Shown: positions 1 through 12,745 of the stretch, piece by piece
How the letters are laid out: every line of letters begins with the position of its first letter
Numbering within the stretch: position 1 is the stretch's first letter
From: Fennellomyces sp. T-0311
Taxonomy: Eukaryota; Mucoromycota; Mucoromycetes; Mucorales; Lichtheimiaceae
Reading direction: 5' to 3'
Length of the DNA stretch: 64,000 bases
Assembly: GCA_025266875.1 (NCBI GenBank)
Contig: JALLLT010000033.1
Coordinates: 124,001-188,000, forward strand
Notes under the pieces: generated by a model
The model's database searches: none
Seen by the model: the letters and a program-made list of their open reading frames with translations, nothing else
Told to the model about the DNA's origin: nothing
Made by a program: the position numbers and the translations under genes

Positions 1-1713
1 ATATTCTATATTTCCATTTCTATGCTATATACGTATCAAAACATCATCACGCGTTGTTACCTTGTTTCGGGAACGTTACAATGACGAGAAATTATGCAGC
101 AAAGCTCACTATGTAGCACCCATCTGTTTGCTTTGTTTCGCTTATCACTATTACAACATACTCTCATCCACAAACATTAGTCGAAATACAGTCAGCTATA
201 TTTTATAACAGTAAATGTAAGACTTAATAAGACTGACCCTAGGGATGAAACAAAAATAATAGATGGTGCGATGACAAATGGAATTCGGATGAAGACTGGC
301 AAAATACTTCCGTAATATCGTTTGCTTCTACTGCGTAGTATGTAAAAATTATCTAATGAATGGTATTGAATACAGAATATATAGAAACTCTAATTGGCAT
401 GGTTGTGAAAATTTAACCGTTACCTTTTCATCATCAAATATACATAGATGATAACTTGATAACAGTATTGTATCTATGTAACATTTGATACATATATAAG
501 AAATTATCTATTGGATCTTCTGCGGTTAGGTCTCTCAGTGACATCCTGGACAAAAAATCGAATACTTACATTTCACCAGCCAGGCCTTCAATGTAATTTA
601 ACCTACTCGTTACTATTGTAATTTGTTTGAACTGATGGATGAAACCGGGAGTACTGGGTAATATATCAATGGAAAATATCATATTGTATCTATTAGACAA
701 GAACCATGCATCGTATCAAAAATAATAATGACATCGACATGTCACATACCAAATTAGCATGATTAAATGTAAGCGTCACGTTGCCTTTATGTACATATGT
801 CAAGCTTGAGTTATGCATATATACTCAATATTACATTAGTCGTATAGTTTCACTCCTCTCACTGGCTGCGTATACAACATAATGGCATAACACAGGTTTC
901 TGTTGTACTGCTCCGAAACCCAGTTAAATTTCTGAATTAAACAAAAGTGCGTATTTTACGATCAATCGTGTGCGTCGCGATGTCATCTAAAGAATTGAGA
1001 TGACGACCGATATTAATCAAACGAAGTTAATATTACTATTTGAAGCATATACATTGGAAAACAGTGTGTTAAAGATGCACCTTGCTACTGCAATGACAGT
1101 GCTTACTGCACTGTCTTCAGAATTTTTCCGAATCTTAAGCACGCATGTAAGCATGCTCCTAGGACACATACATCTGGCACAAGACGCTCCTACGTACTAA
1201 TGCAACTTACTGTCTGTGGATTTTTTTATTGTCGTTAGAACAATTATTAGTACATATCTATAGCTATCTTGAGACGCTCACAGGCACTCCCCACGTGCAG
1301 CTCCGGTTTATCATTTCATCCCTTTCTGACTTTCATCAGTGTAGCAATAATGATGCTTATTTTTAGATGAGTCCTATACAATACTATTGTTTTTCTACTG
1401 ATTACGATAATTAAGTGTAAATAATATGGGATAACAGATCGAAAATGCTATGTAAAGTCTAGAACTGAAAGATAATGTTAGCTGCAAAGGAGAAAAAACA
1501 GGCGGCGGAGCCGGGGCCTAGCTTTGGTAACGTACTCAGATCTAACGCAAGTAAATATATCAATGCCCCCCAATAAACCCCTCACTCTCCTATTATCAGC
1601 ATCCGGTACTTTTTAACCAAAAAAATACAATGTATTATAAACAAGTTTTGACGTATATACAAAGAAAATGATTATTTTCTTCTGTGAATTCAAAAGGAGA
1701 AGGGATATAACTC
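1..1713. other. AT-rich intergenic stretch, no gene seen
   Basis: No convincing coding region. The longest open frames are short and show no motif or splice pattern. The right end is the 3' flank of the minus-strand aquaglyceroporin gene. Confidence 0.6.
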
Positions 1714-3038
1714 TTAATCAACAGAATGGTCAATGAAGATATTATATATGATACCACCAGTAAGACCACCGAGAAATGGTGCAAACATGGGAACTAATGC
1801 ATAGCAATGGTTGATAGTAAAAACTTCTGGACCCCATCCTGCAATCGCAGTAAAGATACGCGGTCCAAGATCGCGTGCAGGATTCAAAGAAAAACCGGAG
1901 GTATAGCCAATGGAAGAGATGAGAGAAGTGATACCGGTAGCTACAATCACACCTTGGAATGAGCAGAAGGGTCGGTTGTTCGGGTGACCAGTGGTCATGA
2001 TAAGTAATGTCAGCAATGCGGTTCCCAGAACCTCGGAAGCAATTGCGGTTCCAATGTCCACATAGAGCGGCGGATAAGTTGCAAATATAGTGGCAGTACC
2101 ATGATCTCCAAGAATAGATCGCGATCCACCGTCAAACTGATGCAATGCTGGTGTGATGATGCTATAGAGCAGTGCAGATCCGGAGAACGCACCTAATAGC
2201 TGTGCTATGCAGTAGGTTGGAACCTTTCTGCCAGGGAAATTACTAAAGAGCCACAAGGTTACTGTGATGGCCGGATTGATGTGTGCACCCTATAGATATG
2301 GTATTTAATCGAAAGGGAGAATTACGTAGAGTACGCGCTTTTTATGCTTTATCAGATTCTATACCAGCGATTGCAGAGGCTTGAGCAGAAAGGTAAAGGA
2401 GACATATTTGTCTGAAGTTTCTGCATCCCGCCACTGATGATCGCTAGAAGTATCGTATGACAATGAAATAAAGATGCTTACCGAAATGTGGCCGCATACA
2501 CTAATGGCAAATAAAACTGCCATACCTATATATATCCATTAATACGCATTATTTCTCATGAAAGATAACAAAGGGAGGGATTTTTACCATTTCCGAACGC
2601 GTTTGTAAGCCACGAATTATTCATCGATATGGCTAACCTTTGCTGTGCAGCGACACCATTAATCAAAAGAATCAGAATCAGTGTTCCGATAAACTCTGCC
2701 AAGAATTCTCTATTCTGTTTGTTAACAAGTTAGCAAATTATGAAAGGGATGTATGAACCATCATTGTTTACATTATGTCGAAACCGTCTCCCTCGAGAAA
2801 CTAGGGCATACCACCAGTGGACATTGGTTCTATCAACGGCAATGGTCTGGTCGTAGTCTTCGTAATGAACGTCGACGATTTCTTCACGGTTGAATGTATC
2901 ATTTTTTTCAAGATCTATGACAGTAGACTGGCTTTTTAACGATGATGCAAAATCTTTGGATGCTTTGTTGTTGCTGGTTGGAACGGTCAAAGTCGGTGAC
3001 GGGGGCGGGGCAATGGTCGAGGTGGTGCTGTTGGACAT
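1714..3038 (-). CDS. Aquaglyceroporin (MIP family), 4 exons
   Basis: Channel of the major intrinsic protein family, expected to pass water and glycerol through the plasma membrane. Exons (minus): 3038-2772, 2714-2588, 2525-2482, 2289-1714, giving 337 aa in frame. The hydrophilic N-terminal tail of about 89 residues precedes REFLAEFIGTLILIL, the usual first helix. The first NPA box (SGAHINPAITVTLW) is split by intron 3. The second is GFSLNPARDLGPR; the Asp after NPAR is typical of glycerol-conducting members. Intron 3 (2290-2481, 192 bp) is longer than the others in this window (mostly 50-80 bp). The ATG at 3038 is the first in frame. It lies on the same strand as the sulfate permease upstream. 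Family assignment is firm; substrate is inferred. Confidence 0.9.
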
Positions 3039-3905
3039 TAAGAGACCGTTGTTTTTTTTGAAAAAGGAGAGGAGAAATGATAGACGATAAACTGTGTACG
3101 AAGGTGGAGATGAAGAAAAAAGGAAAACAAGAGTATAAAGCTACAGAATTTATTGCAGTTTGATGGTGATGAAAATGTCAGTGGGGGGTGGTTACATGGG
3201 GGGTAGCAGACAAAGGAGGTGGTGATCTTAAAGGTGTCAAAGAGCCCGTTCATATTCTGATAGTAGAAGCAAATGCAGAATCCGGTCGAATGGAGATGTT
3301 GACAGAAATCAGCACCATCCCTATTTGCTTTTCTAAAAAAAATTATTATGCTCTATTCGGGGGTGCTCGTTAAGAAAGCCAGGGGTTCTAGGGGAACGGA
3401 AGGGGGACCACTGTTATAGACACAACGTTTATCCGCACTGCTACTATGTTATATGTAATGGATCGGCATCATCTACCAGTCTAAGGATGACGACAAGTCA
3501 ACCGTCCGGCATGAATACACCGTGTATATTTTTATATCTCCAGTTTGTTTCCACTGTGACGACAAAGTGGTCCCAAAATAAACATGAATGATGTAGCTAT
3601 GTACATAGTGAGTGGGGAAGAATATTTTGTATACGTGTAAAAAGTCCACAAAATATGACGAAGCAAAGACTCGCCATCCAGAAAGTTACTATGGTTACAA
3701 GTGTATCATTGCAATGGAACGTACAATGCGTTCGTATGGCTTCCGACACAATCAATTATGCCATCATCAGCCTTTGTTGAATAAATAAAGAAATGGTGAA
3801 AGTAATACTTTTTATGTACATAAAACAAAAACAAGGTATAATTTGCATGGGATTATATAATACAGAAGAAATGTCAATTGTAAAATGATGGGGGGAAGAT
3901 GAGAT
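3039..3905. other. Intergenic region between aquaglyceroporin and sulfate permease
   Basis: Contains the 5' flank of the aquaglyceroporin gene and the 3' flank of the permease gene, both minus strand. No additional gene seen; open frames here are low-complexity shadows. Confidence 0.5.
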
Positions 3906-6500
3906 TTAGTCCCGGCTGCTGGCGAACGTCGCAGCACGCACGGCATCCTCAAGATCCCAATGGAAGAAGCAGTACCGATCGATTGGCACGCCTCGCTCGA
4001 GGAGAGGATAGTAAGACACATTGCCCTGACTATCGATGTTAATGACGGAGGGTGAAGATGTGCGCGCGGTGAGAACAGACTGAGGCTTGCTGTCGTTGAT
4101 GGATGTCACGTTGTTGCCGCTATCATGGACTGTGGGCGTGGAATGTGCTGACGATTCCGATGACGATTGGATCTGATGGATCGAGTAATACACAGATCGC
4201 TTTTCCGATATGTCGATATCTGGCACTTCCTCTGTATCGATGACACATACGTCAGTTGCCGTGCCACTGCTGTTGCTATTCCTCCTGCTTGTGTTGCCAC
4301 TTTGATCCTGGATAGGAACCACTGGTACTAGTTCTACAGGGTGCGACTCGCGACCGTTTTGACGTCCGAAACCAGCCGTAATGAGGGCATTTCTTATAAA
4401 CGGTGTAGCCAAGCTAGCAAAGTGCCATTCAACGTCACGACCCACATAGCGGTTGATGGCTAGTCGCAGATCCAACAATGCCTGTACCCCTGTCGAATCA
4501 AGATGGTTCACTGCAGCAAAGTCAAGCACGATTGCCCGTAATTGGCGTCCTGATGCTTCTTGGGCAGCCATCACAGCTTCCAGATCCTCTTTCTTTACCA
4601 GTGGTCGACGATCGTTCCATGCGCGTTCACCGCGTGTGGTGGGTGGTGGACGGCCTGATGTAAAGTTGTCTTGGACGTAATGCATAATTTTATCAGAAAT
4701 GAATCCTGCGTTGGGGTATGTAAGGGACTCGTCGAAACGGAAAATAAGCACTCCAGGTGGTGGTGGCTCAACAATGTCTCGCATCGTTGGGTGGTTCTCT
4801 TTTACGTAAACGTATTCGACATCGTCGCCTTTCTTTTCGTTGCCGTTCTCTGCACGAAGTGGACGGACGGGGACACGTCCGATGACGGCGTAACGAGGTC
4901 GTGCAATGCGGATCATCATGAAGAATAGAGACAAGGCAACGGACACGTAGATACCGTACTCGACACTGGTGAAGAAAGTGATGATGACGGCCGCCACAAA
5001 GGTGAAAAGCTCGAGCGGGTTGATTTGCCACAGATGCTGCACGAATTTGGGTCCAGACACTAGGTCTGACACGGCGTGGATGATCACTGCTGCAAGGATT
5101 GCATCAGGGATATAATAAAAGGCGGGTGTCAGTGCGTATAGACATAACAGCACCACAAGGCCAGAAAACACACCGGCGAGTGGCGTCCGGACTCCACTGC
5201 GCGCCTTGATGGCTGTGCGAGAGAACGAGCCGGTATTGGGATACGCGCCTAATGTCACGGTGAGTCGTTTTTCTATATGGAAACGCGTCTTACACATACC
5301 GAAGAAGCAACCGATAATGTTGGCAACGCCAATAGCAATGATCTCTTGATCAGCGTTGATCTTGTAATTGTTCTTGCGTCCAAATGACTTTGCGATTGCT
5401 ACGTGTTCCAAAATCAGAATAATGACAACTGATGGCAACGTGCCGGCGATCTCGGAAAGCAGATTGGTATCGACTGTTGGAACACCCATGGCTGTGAATC
5501 CAGAAGGTACATCTTCAAGGATGCTGATGGGATCTTCCCATTTGCCGAAACGGACGACGAGATAAGCGAAGAGAGTTCCAAAGATGACTAGAACGCCATT
5601 GCGCATAATGTTGATGAAGAACCATAGTTTGTCGTAGTGAGGGTATTTTTTGCCGAGTTTGGTAGTTGTATAGCGTACGCCATAGAGGAAAAAAAGCCCG
5701 ATGAGGCCAAACGCAACGTCCGCGTGAGTGTCCGGGAGATGTTTGAAAAAGTTTCCGAAAATAAGATATGCCGCGTCGTGCGTGTTTACACCAGTCATAC
5801 CGAATCTGTTAACCCAAAGTTAGTAGCCAGCAAACAACTACCATGTAAACATACAGTTTTGGGTATTGGCCGATAGCAATGGTGATGGCAGACCCTGTCA
5901 TAAAGCCTGCAATGGCAGGTTCCGGGATAAAGTCGACGAGAATACCAAGGCGAATAAGACCAATGCCAACGGCGATAATGCCACCGAATAATGCCATGGC
6001 AACGCCGATTTGAGGACCAGTGTAGCCGGACTCGGGAGTGGCCACTTTAGCCACTGTCTGACCCACAAGGAGAGACATCACAGCCGTGGGTCCGATACTG
6101 ATGTCTTTGGACGTGCCAAAAAAGCAATAAATGCACAGACCAACAAATGACGAATACAGGCCATACTCCTAAGATGGGAAGAAACAGTTAAAAAAGGTAT
6201 ATTTTTGCCAACTATGGCTTTTTTCATCGCATCGTCATTGCCACTTACAGGAGGTAAATTCGCAATCTTGGCATAACCCATGCCCTGTGGCACAACGACA
6301 ATACCAACAGTGATACCAGCAATCAGGTCCGAAATGAACCATGTTAAGTTGTAGCGATGTATCCAGTAGACGATTGGGAAGAAGCTGCATAGATAGTCTT
6401 TTGTATACCGCGGTAATTTTCGAGCGTAGCGCTTGAGCATTTTTAGATACGAAATAGGTTCGTAGTCGAGAATAATTGGATTATGAGATGTTTCTGACAT
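3906..6500 (-). CDS. SulP-family sulfate permease with STAS domain (copy A)
   Basis: Predicted plasma-membrane sulfate importer resembling yeast Sul1/Sul2. Exons (minus): 6500-6249, 6168-5855, 5805-5300, 5248-3906, giving 804 aa. Splicing restores LPPEYGLYSSFVG, GTSKDISIGPTAVMS and YPNTGSFSRTA, all SulP landmarks. The membrane part occupies roughly residues 50-480, followed by a cytoplasmic STAS domain (about 519-680, with AIVLDFAAVNHLDSTG) and a Ser-rich tail. Intron 3 (5249-5299, 51 nt) is a multiple of three with no stop, so a retained form would still be open. The Met codon at 5798 inside exon 3 is not the start, because homologous sequence continues upstream through two introns. A paralogue lies at 56.8 kb. 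Confidence 0.92.
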
Positions 6501-8681
6501 GATGTTTCATAGGGTGGTATACGTAGAATAGAAGTGGAAGAAAGGGGTGCGTTTCGATGACAGATCATTTCACAAAGCACGCAAAATATAACGCCTTAGC
6601 ACGCAATCGAGCGTGCTAGCGAATGGCCACCGAGCGAATCTATCATCGGTGCTAACTAACCAATGATAGTCTTGCGCTGGGAGTCGGATAAAATTGATCC
6701 TCTGAAACAATTGATCCCGCGCCCATGCCGGACAAAAAGAGCAGATTATCATCTCTTTTTCGTGGCTCTATATTTACCTGCAAAAGTGAAAAGCCTGTGT
6801 GTATCTGCCTTTCGGAATGCTAATTATCCGAAAAAAAATCTATATGAAAAGCTTTACATGGCACTTCGGCATTAATTTCAGTTAAAAAACTAACATCTTC
6901 TTATAGCCTTAAGGCGGAGATGACCGACAAAGATCGTCATCCATCTGTTAAGGTGTTGATTCATGTTTTATGCACTTTGCACGAGTAGAAAAGCATATAC
7001 ATAAGTATGATATAGCAGTATCTAGCAGTCCATTACCCAGATTCTATCTGATGTCATGAAAATGTTACATTACGTAAAAGCCACGCAAGCTTATTTGAAA
7101 ACGTGTAGTACAAACGATTTAACCCCTCCGTACTGACTCTCAGCAGCAGATTTTAATTTCATATATGAATCAATAACCAGTAAGCTCTATCATTATTTAT
7201 GAATCAAGAATCCCCGTCTTAAAATATATTGCAATGCTCAATGTTAAGAATGGTCGATTTAGAAAAATGGCAAGCGGGGACGACCGAACTGGATACCTTA
7301 AATGCTGACTTGCAATTGATACGGCACACCTATTGAATCGCATCACACTTATAGTGCTGTCTTCGAACAATGGCAATATGTTTAACTATACGGATGATAT
7401 TTATCCTTTGATTTCTCACTTTCCATTCGGAACTTTTGATTTTGAGTGAAGTCCAATGTTTACGCCCATTGTGACAGGTGTCACCTAGTGGTAAAGGCGG
7501 TTACCATTGCGCCATTTAATATCAGTACAATACCTGATCCTTCGTATGAACCATGCAAGGAAGTGTCAGATAGACATACCTGTTAACGTTTTATCGGAAA
7601 TGCGCCATTATAACGGTGCTACGAAGCTTCTTTACACCAAGGAATGTGTACATAAGGCTTTCACTGTAAGAAAAAACCTACCCGGAGCGCGTAATGCAAA
7701 CAAGGATCTAATTATAACTACACTTATGTCATACCATTTCGCAATGTCTACATATCTCGTATAGTTGAATATTTATAGTTTCCTTGTGTTGGAAAGTTTA
7801 CAGAATTCTTCCTAAAGGTATAGAGTCTCTTCCATGCGGTACAGTTGATGTCGGATACACGGATGAAGAAAAGTCAAGAAAACTAATCAGGAAAATAAGC
7901 TGAAAATTCAAAAGGGCAGATCAAAACTGTGTAGGAATGTACCAACGGTGAGTAAACATATTATGGACCCTATGAACATTTACAAAGGTGCTCTGTTTCA
8001 CCACTCATATCATGAGTAGCTCCTGGTGGGACAAACTGGTGGTCTGGAAAGCTATTTCTGTGGCTGGTTCTCCTTCCTGGTCACATAACCCGTATAGGTC
8101 AGGGTTTCACTCACATAGTATTGATTTAAGCTTCTCCCTTATTAAGATATTAGAGGAGTTCAGTGGACCTCCATGGGGTCATAAAAGTAAAGTAAAGAAA
8201 GTTGAGTTTGCTATTCGATTAGTTTTTACGCAGAAGACCATTAGGTCTTCCAAAAGGTAATCAATAATTGTAACATAAATGTTCTATAAAACTACTAGAG
8301 AAGTGCAATTACGCTCATTTGGAAAATACTTTTCTCATGTTTATGATCTTATGGACGTTTACTGACCTCCCCTATTATAGTGATTGGAAAGAAGCACGAG
8401 AACCTACGTACTCCTCCTTGAACCAGGCTACCAATCACTTATACCGCACCGCTTGCACTGACAGAAAAAGAAGATTAGGCAACTCTGTGCATTTACTAGA
8501 TTAAATAAACTTCCGCGAGAGATACCTAATCGTATGCAGCCTTTCATGACCAGTGCATTACTAAACCCTTCGATTAGTACGATAATTGAGCCAGGCTTCG
8601 GAAGGACGGCAAACTTTGATCTTTTTTCACAATATGCAAAAGTAACCTTACTTTTAAAAACTGTTGACCATTTTTGGCTAC
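6501..8681. other. Gene-poor AT-rich interval
   Basis: The first few hundred bases are the promoter side of sulfate permease A. Beyond that I find no supported gene; open frames are short and unrelated to known motifs. A tRNA-like stretch near 7470-7510 lacks a B box and is not called. Confidence 0.5.
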
Positions 8682-9169
8682 TGTTATGTTATGAAAACTG
8701 CAATCTGCAAAGTGGCCTAAAATTGACAAATATTATTGGTTCGTACAAACCCTAATTTATCCAGGGTCTCATATTCTGAGCAAAGATTCGTTTCTGTCCC
8801 GAAACAAATCTTTTACTAGAACAGCTACCCGTTTCTTGCTTGGTATATTTATCTAGGATAACGTGAAATTCTAGAAACATGGTTAGGAAAAGGGAAAACT
8901 GTAAATAGAGCGTTCGCATCATCAATAAACTACAGTTCTTTGTCTACTAAGCATCACTTTTTAGCCTTAATTCTTTTGAGGCCCATTTAGCTTTCTTACC
9001 AAGTATCAGAACCTAAGATCATTCTGTTCCACTTGAGAATAGTACTATTAGATAGAGATAACCTTGATATTCATTTTGTAAGACATTACCGTAGTTGGCA
9101 AACTTGAGTATAAGACCAAGCTCAAAAATTCCTGTGGACCATTTTAACAAGCATTTTAGGTCACTAACA
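8682..9169 (+). repeat. Dispersed 0.49 kb repeat, solo-LTR-like (copy A)
   Basis: Matches the reverse complement of 36432-36927 over its whole length, by eye at roughly three-quarters identity or better. Long shared blocks include CTTTTACTAGAACAGCTACC and AAGTATCAGAACCTAAGATC. This copy begins TGTTA and ends TAACA, the inverted ends expected of an LTR, and contains a TATA-like stretch. No target-site duplication or internal retrotransposon is visible, so it is probably an old solo LTR. A different kind of dispersed repeat is possible. Confidence 0.7.
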
Positions 9170-10274
9170 CATAGTTAGGAATTATACAAAAACTCACTAA
9201 GACAAATATACTTGTCAATTCTCAGTTGTGTCTGAATAAATACAGAGACGACATAACATTACCCATCCCGTTTCAAGGTTTTATCGGTCAATTACGTACA
9301 TACGTAAAGCTATTGCAAGGTCTGAATGTGATAGCCCCGGTGGTTTCCCGAAACCATGACATGCAGTGCATAATGGGATTATTCCTCCTAGAAATATTTA
9401 AATATAAAGTTTTCCTGTACAGTGTAACATCTAATGGGCGAGCTTCCGTTCGACTCTAAAGGCCCGGTATTGTTAGAGTTATTATTCATTATAGTTTTTG
9501 AACATAGTTTCATTCATGTTAACAAAGAATGTATACACTTAATCCACGAACAAACAGTGTCCGTTAAGGAGTATCAGCACGCACATATAAAGTGCTAGAC
9601 ATATAAACTATCAGTATCTGTTTTTGGTATGGGTTACAAGATACTGAAGTGGACGTGTCATTCGGTACGCCGTCAGGGATCATACCCGAATTGATTGTCC
9701 TTTTGATGCATAACAGCGATAGCCTAGAATACTAGAAGCAGCAACTTCTCCTTTGTGCTTGAGAAAAGAGGAGATTAGAACGTGTTTACAATTATCTTCA
9801 GACTGCTTCACAGTTTCAACGCAGTAGTAACAAATATAGTGTATGTGTGAATTGCTTCTCAGTATATCTTTGGATAGATTAAACAAGAAAAACTGCTCAA
9901 CTTTAGATAGTTTATAAGAAGTAAGAGTTCGAAGATCGATGTATCATTCTCGGAACAACGAGATGGCGTAATGAAGCTCGATTTTCTCTCAAGCTGTGGC
10001 ACATGGAAAGATAGCTTTTTTTGGATATACATGCATAAAAGTCTCAATCTCCTTTCCACTTCCCACTTTCGTATAATAGTATACAGCATGTTAAAGAGCT
10101 GTATACAAGCCAAATGAGAAGCTTTTTAAGTTACCGAGCCTATTTGGTTATTCACACATACTGGCTCTATCCTAACGATTGTACACATATATTTTGAAAG
10201 GACGAGTATTGGAAACTGTTCCTTTTTGTACGTACTCGTCGACTTCATTTACAGTTCCATCCTTCTACTTTTCA
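9170..10274. other. Gene-poor interval
   Basis: AT-rich sequence between the LTR-like repeat and the zinc-finger gene. No supported feature. Confidence 0.5.
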
Positions 10275-10778
10275 ATGATTACCACCCAATATTCTCATGA
10301 TGAACAATCAAGCACACCGAGCCACATTACTGAAATTAAAGCTGTTGAGGGTATTTGCAAAGTAATCTCATCTAGCACCAAGACTACTCTCGGTGCTCCG
10401 AGTGATACTGTCAACGACGATCCCAGTGAAGCTGTCAAGTTGAGACTGTACCGGTGTACGTATTGTGACGAAAGTTTCTCAAATCCTAGCCCGTTGCACT
10501 TGCATATATACACTCACAGCGGCGAAATGGCTTACCAATGTCATATGTGAGTGTAGAAATTGAAATCAAAGACATGTAACTCACAGTAAATCTCGGGTAC
10601 CAGTGTTAACTGCAACCAGCGCTTTTCAACCATAAATAGCCTCCGACGTCACTTTAAGAGCCATGCGCTCAGAATTACACCGAAAAAGTGCATGTCGCGC
10701 GACGCACGGATATCACGAGTAACGACGAGCAAAGCTGACGAACATACTGGATCGATTACTGGAATTCGCAAAGATTAG
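10275..10778 (+). CDS. Small C2H2 zinc-finger protein, 2 exons
   Basis: Predicted 148-aa protein; exons 10275-10546 and 10604-10778, intron 57 bp. The first finger is CTYC then 12 residues, H, three residues, H. The second is rebuilt only by splicing: YQCHIVNCNQRFSTINSLRR followed by HFKSH, i.e. C-x4-C-x12-H-x3-H. The fingers are joined by a short SGEMA-type linker, and a Ser/Thr-rich region of about 60 residues precedes them. The start is uncertain; an in-frame non-ATG extension reaches 10179. Two tandem fingers at the C-terminal half suggest DNA binding, but no target can be given. It sits alone in a gene-poor region, so it could be a decayed or recently formed gene, yet both fingers are intact. 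Confidence 0.55.
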
Positions 10779-12456
10779 CACGTTTAAATTCGCACGATAT
10801 TATGGACCGGTTAACTGCTAAGGATTATGAATATTATTGGAGAGCCTTGTTACCACGTGCATATTCAAGTAGAGCTTAGAGTTCACCTGGAACAATATTA
10901 TGATAAAATGATATTTCCGCCGCCGTAGAAAAAATCTTCCTGTTCTATTTTAACAGACTGTCAGCTTAGTCCAGTAGATTCACAATGTCGCTGACGCATC
11001 GATGACAATTCCTTCATTCTTAAATTATAATGAGAATGGATTGACGATATGTACACATTGGCTTCGACATATCTAATATTTGCATAGAGAAGATTGCCCG
11101 ATAAAGACTGGTACCTAGACTTTGATGACAACGCTACTTTTTCGTTACGACAGCTACACGGCTCTAACTTTTCCACTTCGGAATTGAAGCGTTCCATGTC
11201 AATTTTTAATTTGGCTCGAGGGGGGTAGCACATTTTCCAACTAAATTTGTGACAACACTGAGCAGTACTTTCGTTACGATAGACTCGTTACTGATAAGAA
11301 GTGCATTCTATGCATCAAACTTTAAATAATGTGCGAGATTATGATCTGGGTCCTGGAAGAGAATATCTCTGGGCTTTGCTTTCTGTAAAAGGAGAAGATA
11401 CGCATATATATTTTGATTATACTTATCTAGTTAAGTACTACCCATGAGACACCTAGATATATCCACACGGTAGTTATCGCCGAGTTGCCTAGCAATCACT
11501 TTCATATGTAATACAGTTACGGTGATAGCCTTACTCGACTATAGGGTCCAAACATTGATAGAATACTGGGCGCAAATCTTTCAAATTTTCTATGCACAGA
11601 AGAAACTTCAAGTTATATTCTGATTTTCAGCCACACCTGTTGTTCTTGATTGGGAGACATGATGAACCTGCACGAGCCGCATATTTTTCGTCCTTCTCCT
11701 AACGCATCATAAGGTTAACGTTGCAGACCGAAGAATACTGATAAAAAAAGGATCGCTAGAAACTACGGTTATTATTTACGTTCCAATGTGCTTCCCAGTT
11801 AGTGGCACCTATGTCAGTTCCGAATTACATTGAGCAATGCATCATTTCAAAGAGTTCGTGATGTCAATGATATATCCGGAGACGAGCTATATTTGTGCTA
11901 TAAGTTTTTCTGATTCTTCTACTGCACGTACGAGTTTCGAATGATCAAAAGCTTTTAAATAGCGACGATGGATTAATAACGGTGTTGGGTTTTCAAGCAT
12001 CCCCATGATTCTTCCTCAAAGCATGTAAATGCCATTGGATTACATTGCGTCAAGTAGATAAACAAATTCTGATGAAAAGTAGCAATGACGTTATTAAAAC
12101 ATTGTCAGCCCATGTTGTTCAAGTTAAGATATCAGCGGATTTCCAACTCAAGTTGAGACTTTTACAAGCAATGCACTCGTAAATGTTTTCATTCCAAATG
12201 AAGTTATCAATTACCATACATTTGTACGATAGCTGTTAAAGTTATACTAATACTGAAGTATATATGTATATATATATGAAAGCCATTATATTTTTTCCTA
12301 TAGACATACCATATCTTCCTTCCGATACAAACATCTAAGATAGTACAAATAAGATGCATCTCCGTGCCTAAAAAAAGTAGGACAGGTGAAAAAAGGCAGT
12401 GGGGTATAAAATAAGGCGTTTGGCAAATTAGCCCTGATTTTCTTGGATAATTCCGC
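10779..12456. other. Gene-poor interval
   Basis: No recognisable gene. A 90-codon open frame on the minus strand (11233-10961) has no family signature and is not called. An alternating TA stretch lies near 12255-12277. Confidence 0.45.
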
Positions 12457-12745
12457 TCAGTGTTTGAGGGGTACTGGAGTTTGGCTGGTCGTCGTCGCCA
12501 TTCGGATGGACAAGCCTGTCGATCTCGCACAGTACTTGTAATAGAGCTGCCTAGATGTCCGGCCACCTGCCGGAGTCAAGCCAACATCGGAGCGCGGAAG
12601 GCAGTTCATTATATGATCAACGCAGTACATCTCCGTTGGTGGTTCACGGATGACACCGAAAGCTGCGAATAGCTCACGTACCCATGTTGCAGCAATGGGC
12701 AACAGCTGTAGTGATCTGCTCGTAACTTAACAAACCCGTATGAAC
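12457..12745 (-). mobile_element. Decayed LINE (non-LTR retrotransposon) fragment, copy 1
   Basis: Minus-strand translation contains VDHIMNCLPRSDVGL preceded by TWVRELFAAFGV. It aligns with the LINE relic at 38.6 kb (IDHIMNCLPRTDAGL), and the DNA matches across that block. It corresponds to the extreme C-terminus of a reverse-transcriptase polyprotein, just after the zinc-knuckle-like region. No start, catalytic core or tail is present, so this is a dead fragment. Confidence 0.6.

Noticed and set aside
3906..5798. Start of sulfate permease A at the Met of MTGVNTHDAAYL
   Set aside because: Homologous SulP sequence continues upstream through two introns to 6500.
5637..5876. Open frames antisense to sulfate permease A and other genes
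   Set aside because: Shadows of the real coding strand; they follow its codon pattern and carry no motifs.
7465..7515. tRNA-like stretch resembling an A box on both strands
   Set aside because: No B box (GGTTCGANTCC) follows on either strand at proper spacing, and no cloverleaf can be folded.
9425..9465. GTTCGACTC, similar to a tRNA B box
   Set aside because: The flanking bases do not form a T stem, and no A box lies upstream at the right distance.
10961..11233. 90-codon minus-strand frame in the gene-poor interval
   Set aside because: Protein-like in places but no recognisable domain, start context or splice partner.
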